64,000 bases of DNA from CAWVWD01 sp045106825 (GCA_045106825.1 JBGCFH010000036.1:1-64000); one strand, 5' to 3'. Shown: positions 1 through 10,113, counted from the stretch's first letter. Notes: a model not told the origin generated them from the letters alone. Program-made: numbers and translations.

Positions 1-14
1 CGCTACTCTTTCCA

Positions 15-28
15 CGAGGTTTCGGGAC
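15..28. repeat. Dispersed 15-bp palindromic core family
   Basis: The core GTCCCGAAAYCTCGG or its reverse complement occurs at 15-28 (one base short), 13643-13657, 13805-13819, 27514-27528 and 43754-43768, always outside genes. Each is a near-palindrome. The family looks like a REP-type repeat; only intergenic positions are used in this window. Confidence 0.8.
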
Positions 29-223
29 AGGCTGTTAACAAAATACTCATGTAGCTAAGGCTACACTCCGTTTTTGTCGCCTCGATTAGCAATAAAATCT
101 TAATTTCCATTCATTACTAAACTATTTTAGAATAAAGTCTATTTATGAAAGTCATGTAGGATAAAACTTGCATGACTTTTATTTTTTAAATGAATTAAAA
201 AAAAATTAATATATTTAAAAAAT

Positions 224-254
224 TTTTAATACAGTTATTGACTTTGTACTTTTG
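224..254 (+). promoter_or_regulatory. Candidate Bacteroidota promoter for FG-GAP protein
   Basis: A TTTT (224-227, one base off TTTG) is followed after exactly 19 bases by TACTTTTG (247-254), which fits the TAnnTTTG -7 element of the Bacteroidota primary sigma factor. It lies 36 bases before the ATG at 290. Pattern match only. Confidence 0.5.
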
Positions 255-289
255 TGATAGTTGTCACTTAAATATTAAAAATAATTATT

Positions 290-3166
290 ATGAAAAATTT
301 GCTGCCACTTATTTTCTCATTTTTATTTGCGTTACAAAGTTTCGGTCAAACTACCTTTTCAGAACAAGCAGGTTCCTGGAATTTAGACTTAGGTGGATTG
401 AAAGATGGAGGTCATTCTTTTGCAGATTTTGATGGTGATGGAGATTTAGATGTTTTACTCAACACTGAAAATTCAACCTATCATACTCGCTTATATCGAA
501 ATAATGGTAATAATACTTTTTCTGATGTTACTCCCTCATTAGCCCCTGATTTATTAACAGATATAAGAGAGCGTTCTGCTGTTTGGGGAGATTTAAATAA
601 TGATGGAAAGTTGGATTTTATAAGAAATACAGGCTCTGGAGGAGCAAGAAATATTTTAGTTTATCTTCAAGATCCAAATACTGGTGTGTTTGGAGATGGT
701 ATAGGAGGATCAGGAGCTATAGAAATTGGGAATACAGGTACTGATGATCTTATGATAGTCAACGGTTTAAACGCTGAAGGCATAGGAATGGTAGATTTTG
801 ATGGCGATGGTGATTTGGATATTATCTTCGATAATCATAATTATGGTATTGATGTATTACGAAATAATTATATTGACCATACAACAAATGCAGTTGTCAA
901 TCCTACTGCTGCAAATTTATTTACACATGCTACACCAGGAACAACCGCTATATTAGGATTGTCACAATCTGCTACTGATGGTGATTATGGTTCTTTTACC
1001 GATGTAAATGACGATGGTTGGGTAGATATATTTATGCGTAAACGAGATGAAAATGATTTCTTTTTGAATCAAGGCGGAACGTTCATCAATGGTTCTGATC
1101 TTGCTCAAGCAAGTAATAACAATAAGGGATCAGTAGCCTTATACGATTTTGATAATGATGGAGATTTTGATGCTTTTTGGACAACAGAAGGAGATAATCA
1201 AATTTTCAGAAATGATGGACCAGGAACATGGACACCTTTAGGTTCAGGCGGAACAACTGGTATTCCTGTTAGTTTTTCAACAGAAATAGATGAAGTAGCC
1301 TGTGGAGATATTGATAATGATGGTGATGTCGATATTCTCTTAGTTGGTGATAATCGTAGTTTTTTATATATCAATAATCTCAATAGTCCTTCTGGAGGTG
1401 TTGGTACAGGAACAGCAATGACTTTTACTTTAGATGCTGTACAATCTTTTAATTCAGGAGTTGACGGTGAAGGTACAACGATGATTGATATTGATAAAGA
1501 TGGAGATTTAGATATTTATATGAATGTTCGTAGTAGTGATAATCAATTATGGATTAATAACTTATATAATAGTTCGACAGCAGAAACAAACAAAACTTAT
1601 ATGTTTGTAGAAGTTTTAGAAGATAGAACTTTTATGCAATCTAATAAAGAACGACCTGCCTTGGGAGCAACTATTGTATTGTTGGATTGTGATAACAATG
1701 TACTTTCAGGCGTTAGAGAAGTTAATGGTGGTGCAGGTCATGGTTGTCAAGTACCTGATAAGGTTCATTTTGGATTACCATGGGGAGCAAACTATAATTA
1801 CAAAGTATTAGTAAAGTATCCAAATTATGATAATGGAACAGTAACCCGTAAGGAAGTTATCCGATGGATAAACCCATCAAAAGAAACAACTTTTCCTGTA
1901 ACCACAACAGTCCGTTCTACTGATGCCGATGAGGCGTGTCCTGCGGTTTTAGAAATTTGCGATAATGGTTTAGATGACGATGGAGATTTATTAGTAGATT
2001 GTGCCGATTCAGATTGTGGCGGTGTGACGATTACTAATGTAACCGTAGGAAGTTGTATAGATCATCCTTATGCGGATGTAACAGCACTTGACGTAACCGT
2101 AAGTTGGTTAACACCTGCTCCTAATAAACAAATCGAAGTAACAATTGATTATAAAACAGAATATATAGATGTACCTGGCGGTGCGACCTCACCGACAACA
2201 GTTTCTTTTTTAGTTCCTGCCGATGGTAGTACAAATAATTCAATTACGGCTAATTTTTCAGAATATACTTGTCAGGCAACGACTACTTATAATGCAGCAA
2301 ATGCTTGTTCAAGTGATGAGTTGGGTTGTTCTATACTTTACATTTGTGGTGATTCAAAAGGTGGTGATGCAGATGCTTTTGACCATGGTTTGATGACCTA
2401 TATTGATGGTATTAATGGAAATGCAATATTAATCGGTGCGTTATCAAAAAATGTTGGCGGACAAGGTTTATATGATCCTATGAATACCTCAACATTGACT
2501 CCTTATGACATCGATACATTTGATATTGTTTTAGTTTCAGCAACAACTTGGGGAGATATTTCGTCAACGCTTAAAACCGAATTGAAAGAAACAGAAGCGA
2601 ATGTATTATTGATGTCACAAGATATTTTGGTAGATTTAGCAATGGCTTCGAGTAAAAGTTACGCTACTCAAACACATGCTTATTCTGATAATACAACTCA
2701 AGTTGAATTATATAATTTCAATAATTCCAATCCACATTGGGCTGAATTAATCGGTTGGGGCAATTATCACTCAACAACTGCTGATGCTTATTTATGGAAA
2801 AATCAGTGGGATGCAGGTAGCAATATTGGAGGTGTCTTTTTTCATTATGAAGCAACCGATATACTTGGTGGTGTTCCGAATACACATGGAGCAAGAACAT
2901 TCTTAGGTTATATGATGGATGGTGTTTATTGGAATGATGATACAAATATGGGCGTAACGCCTGTTCCTCAAGCAGATTGGTTTGATCCAATTCGCCATTT
3001 AACTCAAAATGGTAAATTATACCTTGACCAAGCTATCGAGAAAGCCGCAGTAGGTTGTGCGATTGAAGATTGTACAAATGGTATTGATGATGATGGTGAT
3101 GGACTTATTGATTGTGATGATCCCGATTGTCAGGCTGATACACCTGAAAGTATTTCTAATGATTAA
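290..3166 (+). CDS. Secreted FG-GAP/VCBS repeat protein with C-terminal cassette
   Basis: This is a 958-residue exported protein of unknown role, probably a surface or secreted adhesin or binding protein. A signal peptide ends near ALQSFGQ (residue 20). At least seven FG-GAP/VCBS calcium-binding motifs of the form DFDGDGDLD lie between about residues 45 and 425 and would form a beta-propeller. An ASPIC/UnbV-like segment follows (about 455-515). A 404-residue cassette (555-958) is shared with the next gene. It opens and closes with Cys-rich DDDGDGLIDCDDPDC-type motifs and contains a Rossmann-like domain from about residue 683. The protein ends at PESISND with no recognisable T9SS type-A sorting domain. 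A terminator-like hairpin follows. The domain calls are firm; the function is not known. Confidence 0.85.
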   Translation: MKNLLPLIFSFLFALQSFGQTTFSEQAGSWNLDLGGLKDGGHSFADFDGDGDLDVLLNTENSTYHTRLYRNNGNNTFSDVTPSLAPDLLTDIRERSAVWGDLNNDGKLDFIRNTGSGGARNILVYLQDPNTGVFGDGIGGSGAIEIGNTGTDDLMIVNGLNAEGIGMVDFDGDGDLDIIFDNHNYGIDVLRNNYIDHTTNAVVNPTAANLFTHATPGTTAILGLSQSATDGDYGSFTDVNDDGWVDIFMRKRDENDFFLNQGGTFINGSDLAQASNNNKGSVALYDFDNDGDFDAFWTTEGDNQIFRNDGPGTWTPLGSGGTTGIPVSFSTEIDEVACGDIDNDGDVDILLVGDNRSFLYINNLNSPSGGVGTGTAMTFTLDAVQSFNSGVDGEGTTMIDIDKDGDLDIYMNVRSSDNQLWINNLYNSSTAETNKTYMFVEVLEDRTFMQSNKERPALGATIVLLDCDNNVLSGVREVNGGAGHGCQVPDKVHFGLPWGANYNYKVLVKYPNYDNGTVTRKEVIRWINPSKETTFPVTTTVRSTDADEACPAVLEICDNGLDDDGDLLVDCADSDCGGVTITNVTVGSCIDHPYADVTALDVTVSWLTPAPNKQIEVTIDYKTEYIDVPGGATSPTTVSFLVPADGSTNNSITANFSEYTCQATTTYNAANACSSDELGCSILYICGDSKGGDADAFDHGLMTYIDGINGNAILIGALSKNVGGQGLYDPMNTSTLTPYDIDTFDIVLVSATTWGDISSTLKTELKETEANVLLMSQDILVDLAMASSKSYATQTHAYSDNTTQVELYNFNNSNPHWAELIGWGNYHSTTADAYLWKNQWDAGSNIGGVFFHYEATDILGGVPNTHGARTFLGYMMDGVYWNDDTNMGVTPVPQADWFDPIRHLTQNGKLYLDQAIEKAAVGCAIEDCTNGIDDDGDGLIDCDDPDCQADTPESISND

Positions 3167-3561
3167 GTTAAACATCAGACAAGAAACAATGATTCATTGA
3201 CGATTTTTACCACTACCGATGGTTTTGGCAAAAATTATCACCGAGTCAAAATAATTAACATTTAAAATATTTTTATAAAACTGTCAGTCTAATAGGTTGG
3301 CAGTTTTTTTTTTAGAGTTATCATTTATATCTCGTTTATCCAATTTATTTCTCTTACTTTGAATTTTTCAAAACATCTTTTCATGTCACAAAAGGTATAA
3401 TTTTTGATGTATACTAATTAGATTATTTTTTATTAGAAATAATTAATTTCCAATATCATTCTAATAAATAGATTGTTGTCACTATAACAAAGCATAATTT
3501 TCATTTTATCAAATGAGCCTAATATGTTTTTTAAGAAAAATAAATAAAAATAACACTTATC
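3167..3561. other. Intergenic region between paralogous secreted genes
   Basis: This 395-bp stretch has no coding signal that I trust. It contains a terminator-like hairpin near its 5' end and then AT-rich DNA leading into the next gene. A clean TAnnTTTG promoter element was not found. Confidence 0.5.
3277..3312 (+). terminator. Rho-independent-like terminator
   Basis: The arms AAACTGTCA and TGGCAGTTT pair with one G-T wobble and run straight into a T tract. It would end the FG-GAP transcript. Confidence 0.7.
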
Positions 3562-6500
3562 ATGTTAAGAACATTATTATCTATTTGTGTAATATTCCTA
3601 TTAGGAATTTCTAATAATTACGCAGCATCATTAGACCTTATAAAAACGGTTGATGATTCAACTCCGCTTACAGGAGAAACATTTACATATACATTACAAT
3701 ATCGTTGTGCAAGTACAACAGAAGATTGTAATGGTGTTGTAATAACGGATCCGTTGCCAGCATCGGTAGAATATGTTGGCTTATCAGGCTCTCTTCATAC
3801 CACAAATGAAACTTATAATTCAGGTTCACATACTGTGACATTTACATTACAAGACCCATTAACCGCAGGAACAGTTGGGCAGGTTACGGTTAGCGTACGT
3901 TTTCCAAATGGAACAACACCAAACGGAACAACAGCAAATAATACAGCCACTATTAGTGCATCAAATGCGGCATCAGTTAATAGTTCAGCCTTAGCAACAG
4001 CATCAGCATTTAATAGTTTATCTACCCATAAGTATTATTCAGGTGGTGTAGTTGATGAGCATACTATATATGGTATAGAGGTATGTAATGATGACGACCA
4101 TGGTTCTCTAAACATGACTAATATTACTATTGTTGATAACTTACCAGCAAATACCATTTTTGTAGATGCGAGTTATAGTGGCGTTTATAATGCAGGCAAT
4201 CACAGTGTTACATGGACATTTGCCACTCTTGATATTGATGAATGCAACTGGCCACAAGTGACGCTAATTTATCCTTCATCTTCATTTAATACAGGCGATA
4301 ATGTTTCAAATTTAGCAACCGTAAGTTATACACCATTAGGTAGCTCCCAACAAACTGAGTTTCCATCGGTTAGTCACACTTTAGAAACACCATGGATTCA
4401 ATCCTATATTAAAAAAACGGGTTCAAGCTCCATGTATATTGGAAATGATTATTACTATCATTATTTCAATTACTATAATAATTCAAATGTTCCTATTGAC
4501 GGTTTTTATTTAGAAGACTTGATACCAGCCGATTTAGAGGTTAAAAATTTTGAAACAGGAAATTTTTATATTGGCGGATCTACTGCAAATATTGATAAAT
4601 ACGTCAAATATAAAACAAATTTAAATTCAACTTGGACAAATGTTTCTGGAAGTCCAATGGATATATGGGATGATTATACAATACAAGCAAGTTCTTTAGG
4701 ATTAGGTGCTGGGGAGTATATTACAGGGTTACGTTGGGAGTTTGGTCCCGATCCTTGGCCAATTAGTGGAGGTTTGAGCGGTAGTGTTAGGATAAATTAT
4801 GAAGTAATCCCCAATTCAGCACCTGTTGGTTTTCATACGAACTGTATAACAGCAAGTGGTGATACTATTACATGGATGAATTATTCAGGAACACCATGTA
4901 AAACCTTTGAAATCAAAGCACCTTTAACAGGTTATACACCTTCTCCTCGTAAGGGTTACGCTTACCCAGCAGGTAGTACAAGTTGGCAAGCATGGAATAG
5001 GACAGGTCATTGGTTTAACACAGGAGATGTTGTTAGTTTTAGATTACGGATGAGAAATAATACTGGTGCAGGCGGTAATATGGATAATCCTGCTATGGCA
5101 GATTTACTACCTATTGGTTTAGAATATGTAGATGGTTCTTGGTCGTATGGAGATTATAACTCTGGAGCAAGTGCGCCTTCTTTTGTGAAAACAGATAATT
5201 ATAAAAATACAGGTCGAACTCATTTAAGATGGGACTGGCCAGGAGTAAGTCTTGCTCCAAGTCAATATATGTATGTTTATTTTGATGCCGTTATTACCAG
5301 TGCTGCAGGGTCAGGAGAAGATGTTATTGAAAATGAGTTTGCTATCTTAAATTCGATTGAAAATTGGTGTTCCATCAGTGGAAATGGTGATGATGATGTA
5401 GATGTAAATGATATTGATAATGATGGCGATGTATCTGAAAAGCTATGTTTTGCATATTCAGAAATTGATATTACACCTATGCCTGCCCTTTCATCTGAAA
5501 AATATGTTAAAGGACAATTAGATTCAGATTGGACAAAATATCCCAATTATGGAAACGCTGTACCAGGTGGTGTAGCCGATTATCGTTTAATTTTAAGAAA
5601 TGACGGAAATGTGGCGATTGATGGAATTAAGATAGTTGATATTCTTCCTTTTGTTGGTGATGCAGGTGTAATTGACTTGAGTCAAAGAGATTCTCGTTGG
5701 CGACCAAATCTTGCTGGTGCCGTTTCTGCACCTCCTGGCGTAACCGTTTATTATAGTACCGAAGGAAATCCTTGTAGAAGTGCTGAAGGAATTGAACCAA
5801 ATGGCCCAGTTGGTTGTCAAACACCAAACTGGTCAACATCTGTCCCTGCCGATATTACAACTGTTCAATCTTTAAAATTTGATTTTGGTTCTAATATTTT
5901 ATTACCATCAGATTCTATTGTTTTAGAATGGCCAATGCGAGCACCAGTAAACACATTGACTTCAATCGGTGCAATTGCGGATACAATTGCTTGGGCTTCA
6001 TTTGGTTACATCGGTACACGAGTAGATAATGATGTTCAATTATTAGCTGCTGAACCATTGAAAGTTGGTATTCGTATGGAAGCCTTTGTGCCAGCTGTTT
6101 TAGGAGATCAGGTTTGGATAGATACCAATCAAGATGGTATTCAGAATAATGGAGAGATCGGAATTGATGGATTAAGAGTAGAATTATATGAAGATAATGG
6201 TGATGGAATCGCAAACCCGAGTACAGATAATTTAGTTTCTTTTACAATTACAGGAAATGGCGGATTCTACCTATTCCCTAATCTACCTGCTGATAATTAT
6301 TTCTTATTATATTATTTATTACCAAATTATGATTTATCTAATGCAAATCAAGGTAATAATGATGCATTAGATTCTGATGGAACAGCATATACATTTAATA
6401 ATAGAAAAGCAGCAATTACTCCTGTTATTACATTAGGAGCAATGGATGTAGATTTAGATTGGGATTTAGGAATTTATCCGAACAATAAAGCAGCCGTTGG

Positions 6501-8097
6501 TGATTATGTTTGGATTGATGATAATGCTAATGGTTTACAAGATGAATCGTCTTCCTTTGGTGTAAGTGGCTATGGTTTAAATGGTTACACAGTGAATTTG
6601 TACCAATCGTCTAATCAATCAACCCCTTTTGCTACAACAATGACAACAGATGATTTAAGTGGAAATCCAGGGTATTATCTTTTTGAAGATTTAACACCAG
6701 GAGATTATTTAGTAGAAGTTATAACTACAACTGGTGTAACACTTACAACACAAGGAAGTACAGGAAGTAGTGATCCAAGTGATTCAGATGCAAATACAGG
6801 AACAGGAAGAACAGAAGTTTTCAATCTTTCTACCAATGAATATGATAACACTTGGGATTTTGGATTAATCGTAGGTGGTGTAGAGATTTGTGATAACTTA
6901 GTCGATGATGATGGTGATAATTTAATAGATTGCGATGATCCGGACTGTTCTGGTATTGCTATTACAAATGTAACAGTTGGTTCATGTATTGATCACCCTT
7001 ATGCGGATATTACAACACTTGATGTAACCGTTTCGTGGTCATTAAGTGGGCCAAGTACGGAAATTGAGGTAAGGATTAATAATAAAACAGAATATATTGA
7101 TATTCCTAATGGTGCAGCATCTCCATTTACCGTTTCATTTGTAGTACCTGCAGATGGTAGTTCTAATAATTCTATTACGGCAAATTACAAAGGTTATACT
7201 TGCGAAACAACATCAAGTTATAACGCTCCGAATGCGTGTTCAAGTGACCAGTTGGATTGTACGATGTTATATATCTGTGGTGATTCAAAAGGCGGTGATG
7301 CGGATGCGTTTGACCACGGTTTGATGCAATATATTGATGGAATTAATGGAAGTGCGACATTAGATGGAGCTTTAGCCAAAAACGATGCTTCAGGTTTAGG
7401 ACTTTATGATCCAAATAATACTTCAACGCTATTGAATATAAATGTTGATAATTATAATATTATTTTAGTTTCATCTACAACTTGGGGCGATATTTCTTCT
7501 GATTTAAAAACAGCATTAAAGAACACACCTGCAACTATATTATTATTATCACAAGATATATTGGTTGATTTAGCAATGGCTGGAAATGAAAGCTACTCCA
7601 CACAAACCCATGCTTATTCTGATAATACAACATTGGTTGAGATTTATAATTATAATAATTCTAATCCACACTATGATGAGCTAATTGGTTGGGGTAATTA
7701 TCATATTAATGCAGATGCTTATCTTTGGAAAGATGCGTCAAATCAATCCAGTAGAACACAAGGAGTATTTTTTGATTACACTGCTTCTGATAATTTAGGA
7801 AGTGTTCCTTCAAATCATGGTGGAAGAATCTTTTTAGGCTATATGATGGATGGCGTTTATTGGAATGATGACACAAATATGGGAGCAACTCCAGTTCCTC
7901 AAGCAGATTGGTTTGATCCAATTCGTCATTTGACTCAATCAGGAAAACTCTATCTTGATCAAGCTATTGAAAAGGCATCAAATGCTTGTGCGGTTGAGGA
8001 TTGTACAAATGGTGTTGATGATGACGGAGATGGACTTATTGATTGTGATGATTCAGATTGTCAGATTGATGTACCAGAAAGTATTTCGAATGATTAA
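3562..8097 (+). CDS. Secreted DUF11 / SdrD-B repeat protein with C-terminal cassette
   Basis: This is a 1511-residue exported protein with an adhesin-like architecture. A signal peptide ends near residue 22 (NNYAA). About five DUF11-type beta-sandwich repeats follow, each with the TDPLP / DNLPANT style motif: roughly 23-140, 155-280, 285-440, 460-630 and 640-835. Two SdrD-B (Cna-B-like) domains start at GDQVWIDTNQDG (about 848) and GDYVWIDDNANG (about 978). The last 404 residues (1108-1511) are the same cassette as in the preceding gene, including the ending PESISND. The two genes are tandem and co-directional but each has its own terminator, so they are probably separate transcripts that share a secretion or anchoring tail. 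Function is inferred only from architecture. Confidence 0.85.
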   Translation: MLRTLLSICVIFLLGISNNYAASLDLIKTVDDSTPLTGETFTYTLQYRCASTTEDCNGVVITDPLPASVEYVGLSGSLHTTNETYNSGSHTVTFTLQDPLTAGTVGQVTVSVRFPNGTTPNGTTANNTATISASNAASVNSSALATASAFNSLSTHKYYSGGVVDEHTIYGIEVCNDDDHGSLNMTNITIVDNLPANTIFVDASYSGVYNAGNHSVTWTFATLDIDECNWPQVTLIYPSSSFNTGDNVSNLATVSYTPLGSSQQTEFPSVSHTLETPWIQSYIKKTGSSSMYIGNDYYYHYFNYYNNSNVPIDGFYLEDLIPADLEVKNFETGNFYIGGSTANIDKYVKYKTNLNSTWTNVSGSPMDIWDDYTIQASSLGLGAGEYITGLRWEFGPDPWPISGGLSGSVRINYEVIPNSAPVGFHTNCITASGDTITWMNYSGTPCKTFEIKAPLTGYTPSPRKGYAYPAGSTSWQAWNRTGHWFNTGDVVSFRLRMRNNTGAGGNMDNPAMADLLPIGLEYVDGSWSYGDYNSGASAPSFVKTDNYKNTGRTHLRWDWPGVSLAPSQYMYVYFDAVITSAAGSGEDVIENEFAILNSIENWCSISGNGDDDVDVNDIDNDGDVSEKLCFAYSEIDITPMPALSSEKYVKGQLDSDWTKYPNYGNAVPGGVADYRLILRNDGNVAIDGIKIVDILPFVGDAGVIDLSQRDSRWRPNLAGAVSAPPGVTVYYSTEGNPCRSAEGIEPNGPVGCQTPNWSTSVPADITTVQSLKFDFGSNILLPSDSIVLEWPMRAPVNTLTSIGAIADTIAWASFGYIGTRVDNDVQLLAAEPLKVGIRMEAFVPAVLGDQVWIDTNQDGIQNNGEIGIDGLRVELYEDNGDGIANPSTDNLVSFTITGNGGFYLFPNLPADNYFLLYYLLPNYDLSNANQGNNDALDSDGTAYTFNNRKAAITPVITLGAMDVDLDWDLGIYPNNKAAVGDYVWIDDNANGLQDESSSFGVSGYGLNGYTVNLYQSSNQSTPFATTMTTDDLSGNPGYYLFEDLTPGDYLVEVITTTGVTLTTQGSTGSSDPSDSDANTGTGRTEVFNLSTNEYDNTWDFGLIVGGVEICDNLVDDDGDNLIDCDDPDCSGIAITNVTVGSCIDHPYADITTLDVTVSWSLSGPSTEIEVRINNKTEYIDIPNGAASPFTVSFVVPADGSSNNSITANYKGYTCETTSSYNAPNACSSDQLDCTMLYICGDSKGGDADAFDHGLMQYIDGINGSATLDGALAKNDASGLGLYDPNNTSTLLNINVDNYNIILVSSTTWGDISSDLKTALKNTPATILLLSQDILVDLAMAGNESYSTQTHAYSDNTTLVEIYNYNNSNPHYDELIGWGNYHINADAYLWKDASNQSSRTQGVFFDYTASDNLGSVPSNHGGRIFLGYMMDGVYWNDDTNMGATPVPQADWFDPIRHLTQSGKLYLDQAIEKASNACAVEDCTNGVDDDGDGLIDCDDSDCQIDVPESISND

Positions 8098-8119
8098 ATA
8101 AAATCATTTTGTAAATGAT

Positions 8120-8156
8120 AAAAAGCCGTGTAAAATTCAATTTTACACGGCTTTTT
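8120..8156. terminator. Perfect hairpin terminator
   Basis: AAAAAGCCGTGTAAAATT and its exact reverse complement are separated by a single C, with a T run on the plus strand and an A run before it. It ends the DUF11 protein gene and could act on both strands. Confidence 0.8.
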
Positions 8157-8196
8157 CATAATATGCACTTTCGTTATTTGATAAAAATCAAAAAGT

Positions 8197-9468
8197 ATGA
8201 AAAGCATTATTCGACCATTATCACAAGAGGAACATATAGAATTCTTACGATTAAAAATGAAATCGTTTCCACAGCTTGGTGGTTTTGATGATTCGACGAT
8301 TGAGCAAAAGTTGAAGCAATATGAAAAGATGATACAAGAAGGTGTTAGTCGAACACCTCAAGGTCTTTTTCGTAATGGCGAATTATTGGGTGGAATGTAC
8401 TTTAATGATTTTAAACTCAATTTTCATGATGAAGTTGTTTTGATGGGCGGTTTAGGTGGCGTTGCAACTGATTTATTACACAAAAAAGAAGGTGTTGCTC
8501 GTGAAATGGTGACTTATTTTATAGAACATTATGAAACAAAAGGTGCTGCTATTGGTGCATTATACGCTTTTCGGTTAGATTTTTATCGAAAAATGGGATT
8601 TGGATTTGGCAATAAAACCAGTCAATATAGAATTCGTCCAACTGCTTTAACTCGTCGTGACAAATCGGATATTGTTTATTTGGAAAAAGATGATTTGCCA
8701 ATGATGCTTGATTGTTATAATCGCTACTCCAAACAACATCATGGAATGATTATTCATGCCGAAGGTTGGTGGACAAAACTGACAGAAAAACAGTATTTAA
8801 CTGTTGGTGTAATGCAACAAAATCAATTGAAAGGTTATTGTACGTTTGAGTTTATCAAAGGAGAACACAATCCGTTTTGGTTCAATATTCAAATTCATCA
8901 TTTTATCTACGAAACGAAAGATGCTTTTTCTCAATTAATGGGATTCTTAGCTTCACAAATCGACCAAGCTGCTTTTATAATCATAGATACACAAGATGAT
9001 GATTTTCATTTTTTGATGGATTATCCACACAATGGACGAACCTATGAAATTGAACTACATCATCAATCAAATGTACAAGAAGTTGGAATTTGTTATCGAG
9101 TTTTGAATGTACCAAAGGTTTTTGAAATATTACAAGAACGGAATTTTGCGAATGCTAATTTGAAATTAAAAATAACAATCGAAGATAGTTTTTATCCCAA
9201 AAATCAAGGTTCTACAATCGTTGAATTTGATAATGGTTATCCGACATTATTAGATGCAAATGATGAATTTGATGAATTTGATGAATTTGATGAATTTGAT
9301 GTAGAAATCACAATGGATATTGCAGAATTTTCTTCTTTAATAATGGGTTCAGTTGGGTTTCAAAAACTGTATTATTATGGCTTAGCAGATATTTCTGATA
9401 AGATGTATGTTTTGACAATTAATAAAATATTTATGTCAGAAAAACCAATTTGTATTTCAAGATTCTAA
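8197..9468 (+). CDS. Eis-family GNAT N-acetyltransferase
   Basis: This 423-residue protein matches the Eis/DUF4111-type acetyltransferase layout: an N-terminal GNAT fold (RLKMKSFPQLGG near the start, VATDLLHKKEGVAREM at about 83-102 as the acetyl-CoA binding region, then LDFYRKMGFGFG), a second degenerate GNAT half, and a C-terminal SCP2-like domain. Eis enzymes acetylate amines of aminoglycosides or proteins; the substrate here is unknown. A 9-bp in-frame tandem repeat gives DEF four times at residues 356-368, inside the C-terminal domain, which is unusual for this family. The gene is single and faces the YqgE operon across a shared hairpin. Confidence 0.8.
   Translation: MKSIIRPLSQEEHIEFLRLKMKSFPQLGGFDDSTIEQKLKQYEKMIQEGVSRTPQGLFRNGELLGGMYFNDFKLNFHDEVVLMGGLGGVATDLLHKKEGVAREMVTYFIEHYETKGAAIGALYAFRLDFYRKMGFGFGNKTSQYRIRPTALTRRDKSDIVYLEKDDLPMMLDCYNRYSKQHHGMIIHAEGWWTKLTEKQYLTVGVMQQNQLKGYCTFEFIKGEHNPFWFNIQIHHFIYETKDAFSQLMGFLASQIDQAAFIIIDTQDDDFHFLMDYPHNGRTYEIELHHQSNVQEVGICYRVLNVPKVFEILQERNFANANLKLKITIEDSFYPKNQGSTIVEFDNGYPTLLDANDEFDEFDEFDEFDVEITMDIAEFSSLIMGSVGFQKLYYYGLADISDKMYVLTINKIFMSEKPICISRF
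9262..9300 (+). repeat. 9-bp in-frame tandem repeat in Eis-like gene
   Basis: The unit GATGAATTT is repeated four times perfectly and followed by GAT, encoding repeated Asp-Glu-Phe. The length is a multiple of three, so copy-number change would keep the frame. Confidence 0.95.
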
Positions 9469-9473
9469 TATAA

Positions 9474-9506
9474 AAACCGTGTCGATTTTGAAAATCAACA
9501 CGGTTT
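9474..9506. terminator. Bidirectional hairpin between convergent genes
   Basis: AAACCGTGTCGATTTT and AAAATCAACACGGTTT pair with one mismatch around a single G. It lies between the convergent ends of the acetyltransferase and YqgE genes. Confidence 0.7.
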
Positions 9507-9511
9507 AATAA

Positions 9512-10087
9512 CTAACTCAACGATAAACCTTTTGGTATTTGACTAATCACAGATTTCGTTCCGCCTTCCTGTTGCAAAACTTCCGTCCACATATTATCAA
9601 AATACTTTTTATTAAATACATAATTTACATCGCCTTCTGCCAAAAACCAAGACCTTGTCAAAAGTTCGCTTTTCAGTTGTCCACCTGACCAACCTGTATA
9701 ACCAATAAAAAATCGAATATCATCAGGTTCAATCAATTGCATATTCGCCAATGTTTTTAACTCTTCATAATCTCCACCAAACCAAACACCATCCATAACT
9801 TTTGTACTATTCGGAATTTCATTTCCTAAACGATGAACATAATGAATCGTATCCGTTGCCACTGGCCCTCCATAATAAACATTCGTATCAAACTCTGGAA
9901 AACTCGCCAAAATATCATTAATTTTCATGTCTACCATTTTGTTCAACACAAAGCCTATCGTTCCATCTTCTTGATGATGATCGCACAATAACACAACAGA
10001 ACGCTTGAAAGGTGACTCTAACATAAATGGTTCGGCCACTAACATTTTACCCTTTTCTATCTCAATTGTTGTATTTTTTATTGGCAT
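9512..10087 (-). CDS. YqgE/AlgH family protein (DUF179)
   Basis: This 191-residue protein has the full YqgE/AlgH signature: GKMLVAEPFMLESPFKRSVV at the N-terminus, GTIGFVLNKM, YYGGPVATDTIHYVH, FFIGYTGWSGGQLKSEL and a C-terminal segment with NMWTEVLQQ. The biochemical role of the family is not settled; AlgH was first described as a regulator of alginate synthesis in Pseudomonas. It lies 26 bp downstream of the large AAA+ gene on the same strand, so the two are probably co-transcribed. The protein is cytoplasmic (no signal peptide). Confidence 0.88.
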   Translation of the reverse strand: MPIKNTTIEIEKGKMLVAEPFMLESPFKRSVVLLCDHHQEDGTIGFVLNKMVDMKINDILASFPEFDTNVYYGGPVATDTIHYVHRLGNEIPNSTKVMDGVWFGGDYEELKTLANMQLIEPDDIRFFIGYTGWSGGQLKSELLTRSWFLAEGDVNYVFNKKYFDNMWTEVLQQEGGTKSVISQIPKGLSLS

Positions 10088-10113
10088 AGTTTACCATATT
10101 TTTAATTTTAACT

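Larger units (their letters stand above)
1..289. other. AT-rich leader with REP-like core
   Basis: No gene was recognised here. The first 30 bases hold one copy of a dispersed 15-bp palindromic core (see the repeat family entry). The rest is very AT-rich and ends in a candidate promoter for the FG-GAP protein. Confidence 0.5.

Noticed and set aside
2718..2990. Open minus-strand frame opposite the first cassette
   Set aside because: A similar antisense frame appears at 7706-7921 opposite the second cassette, which follows from the paralogous plus-strand coding; no signals of its own.
9262..9300. CRISPR-like repeat
   Set aside because: The 9-bp units are tandem, without spacers, and in frame in a gene.
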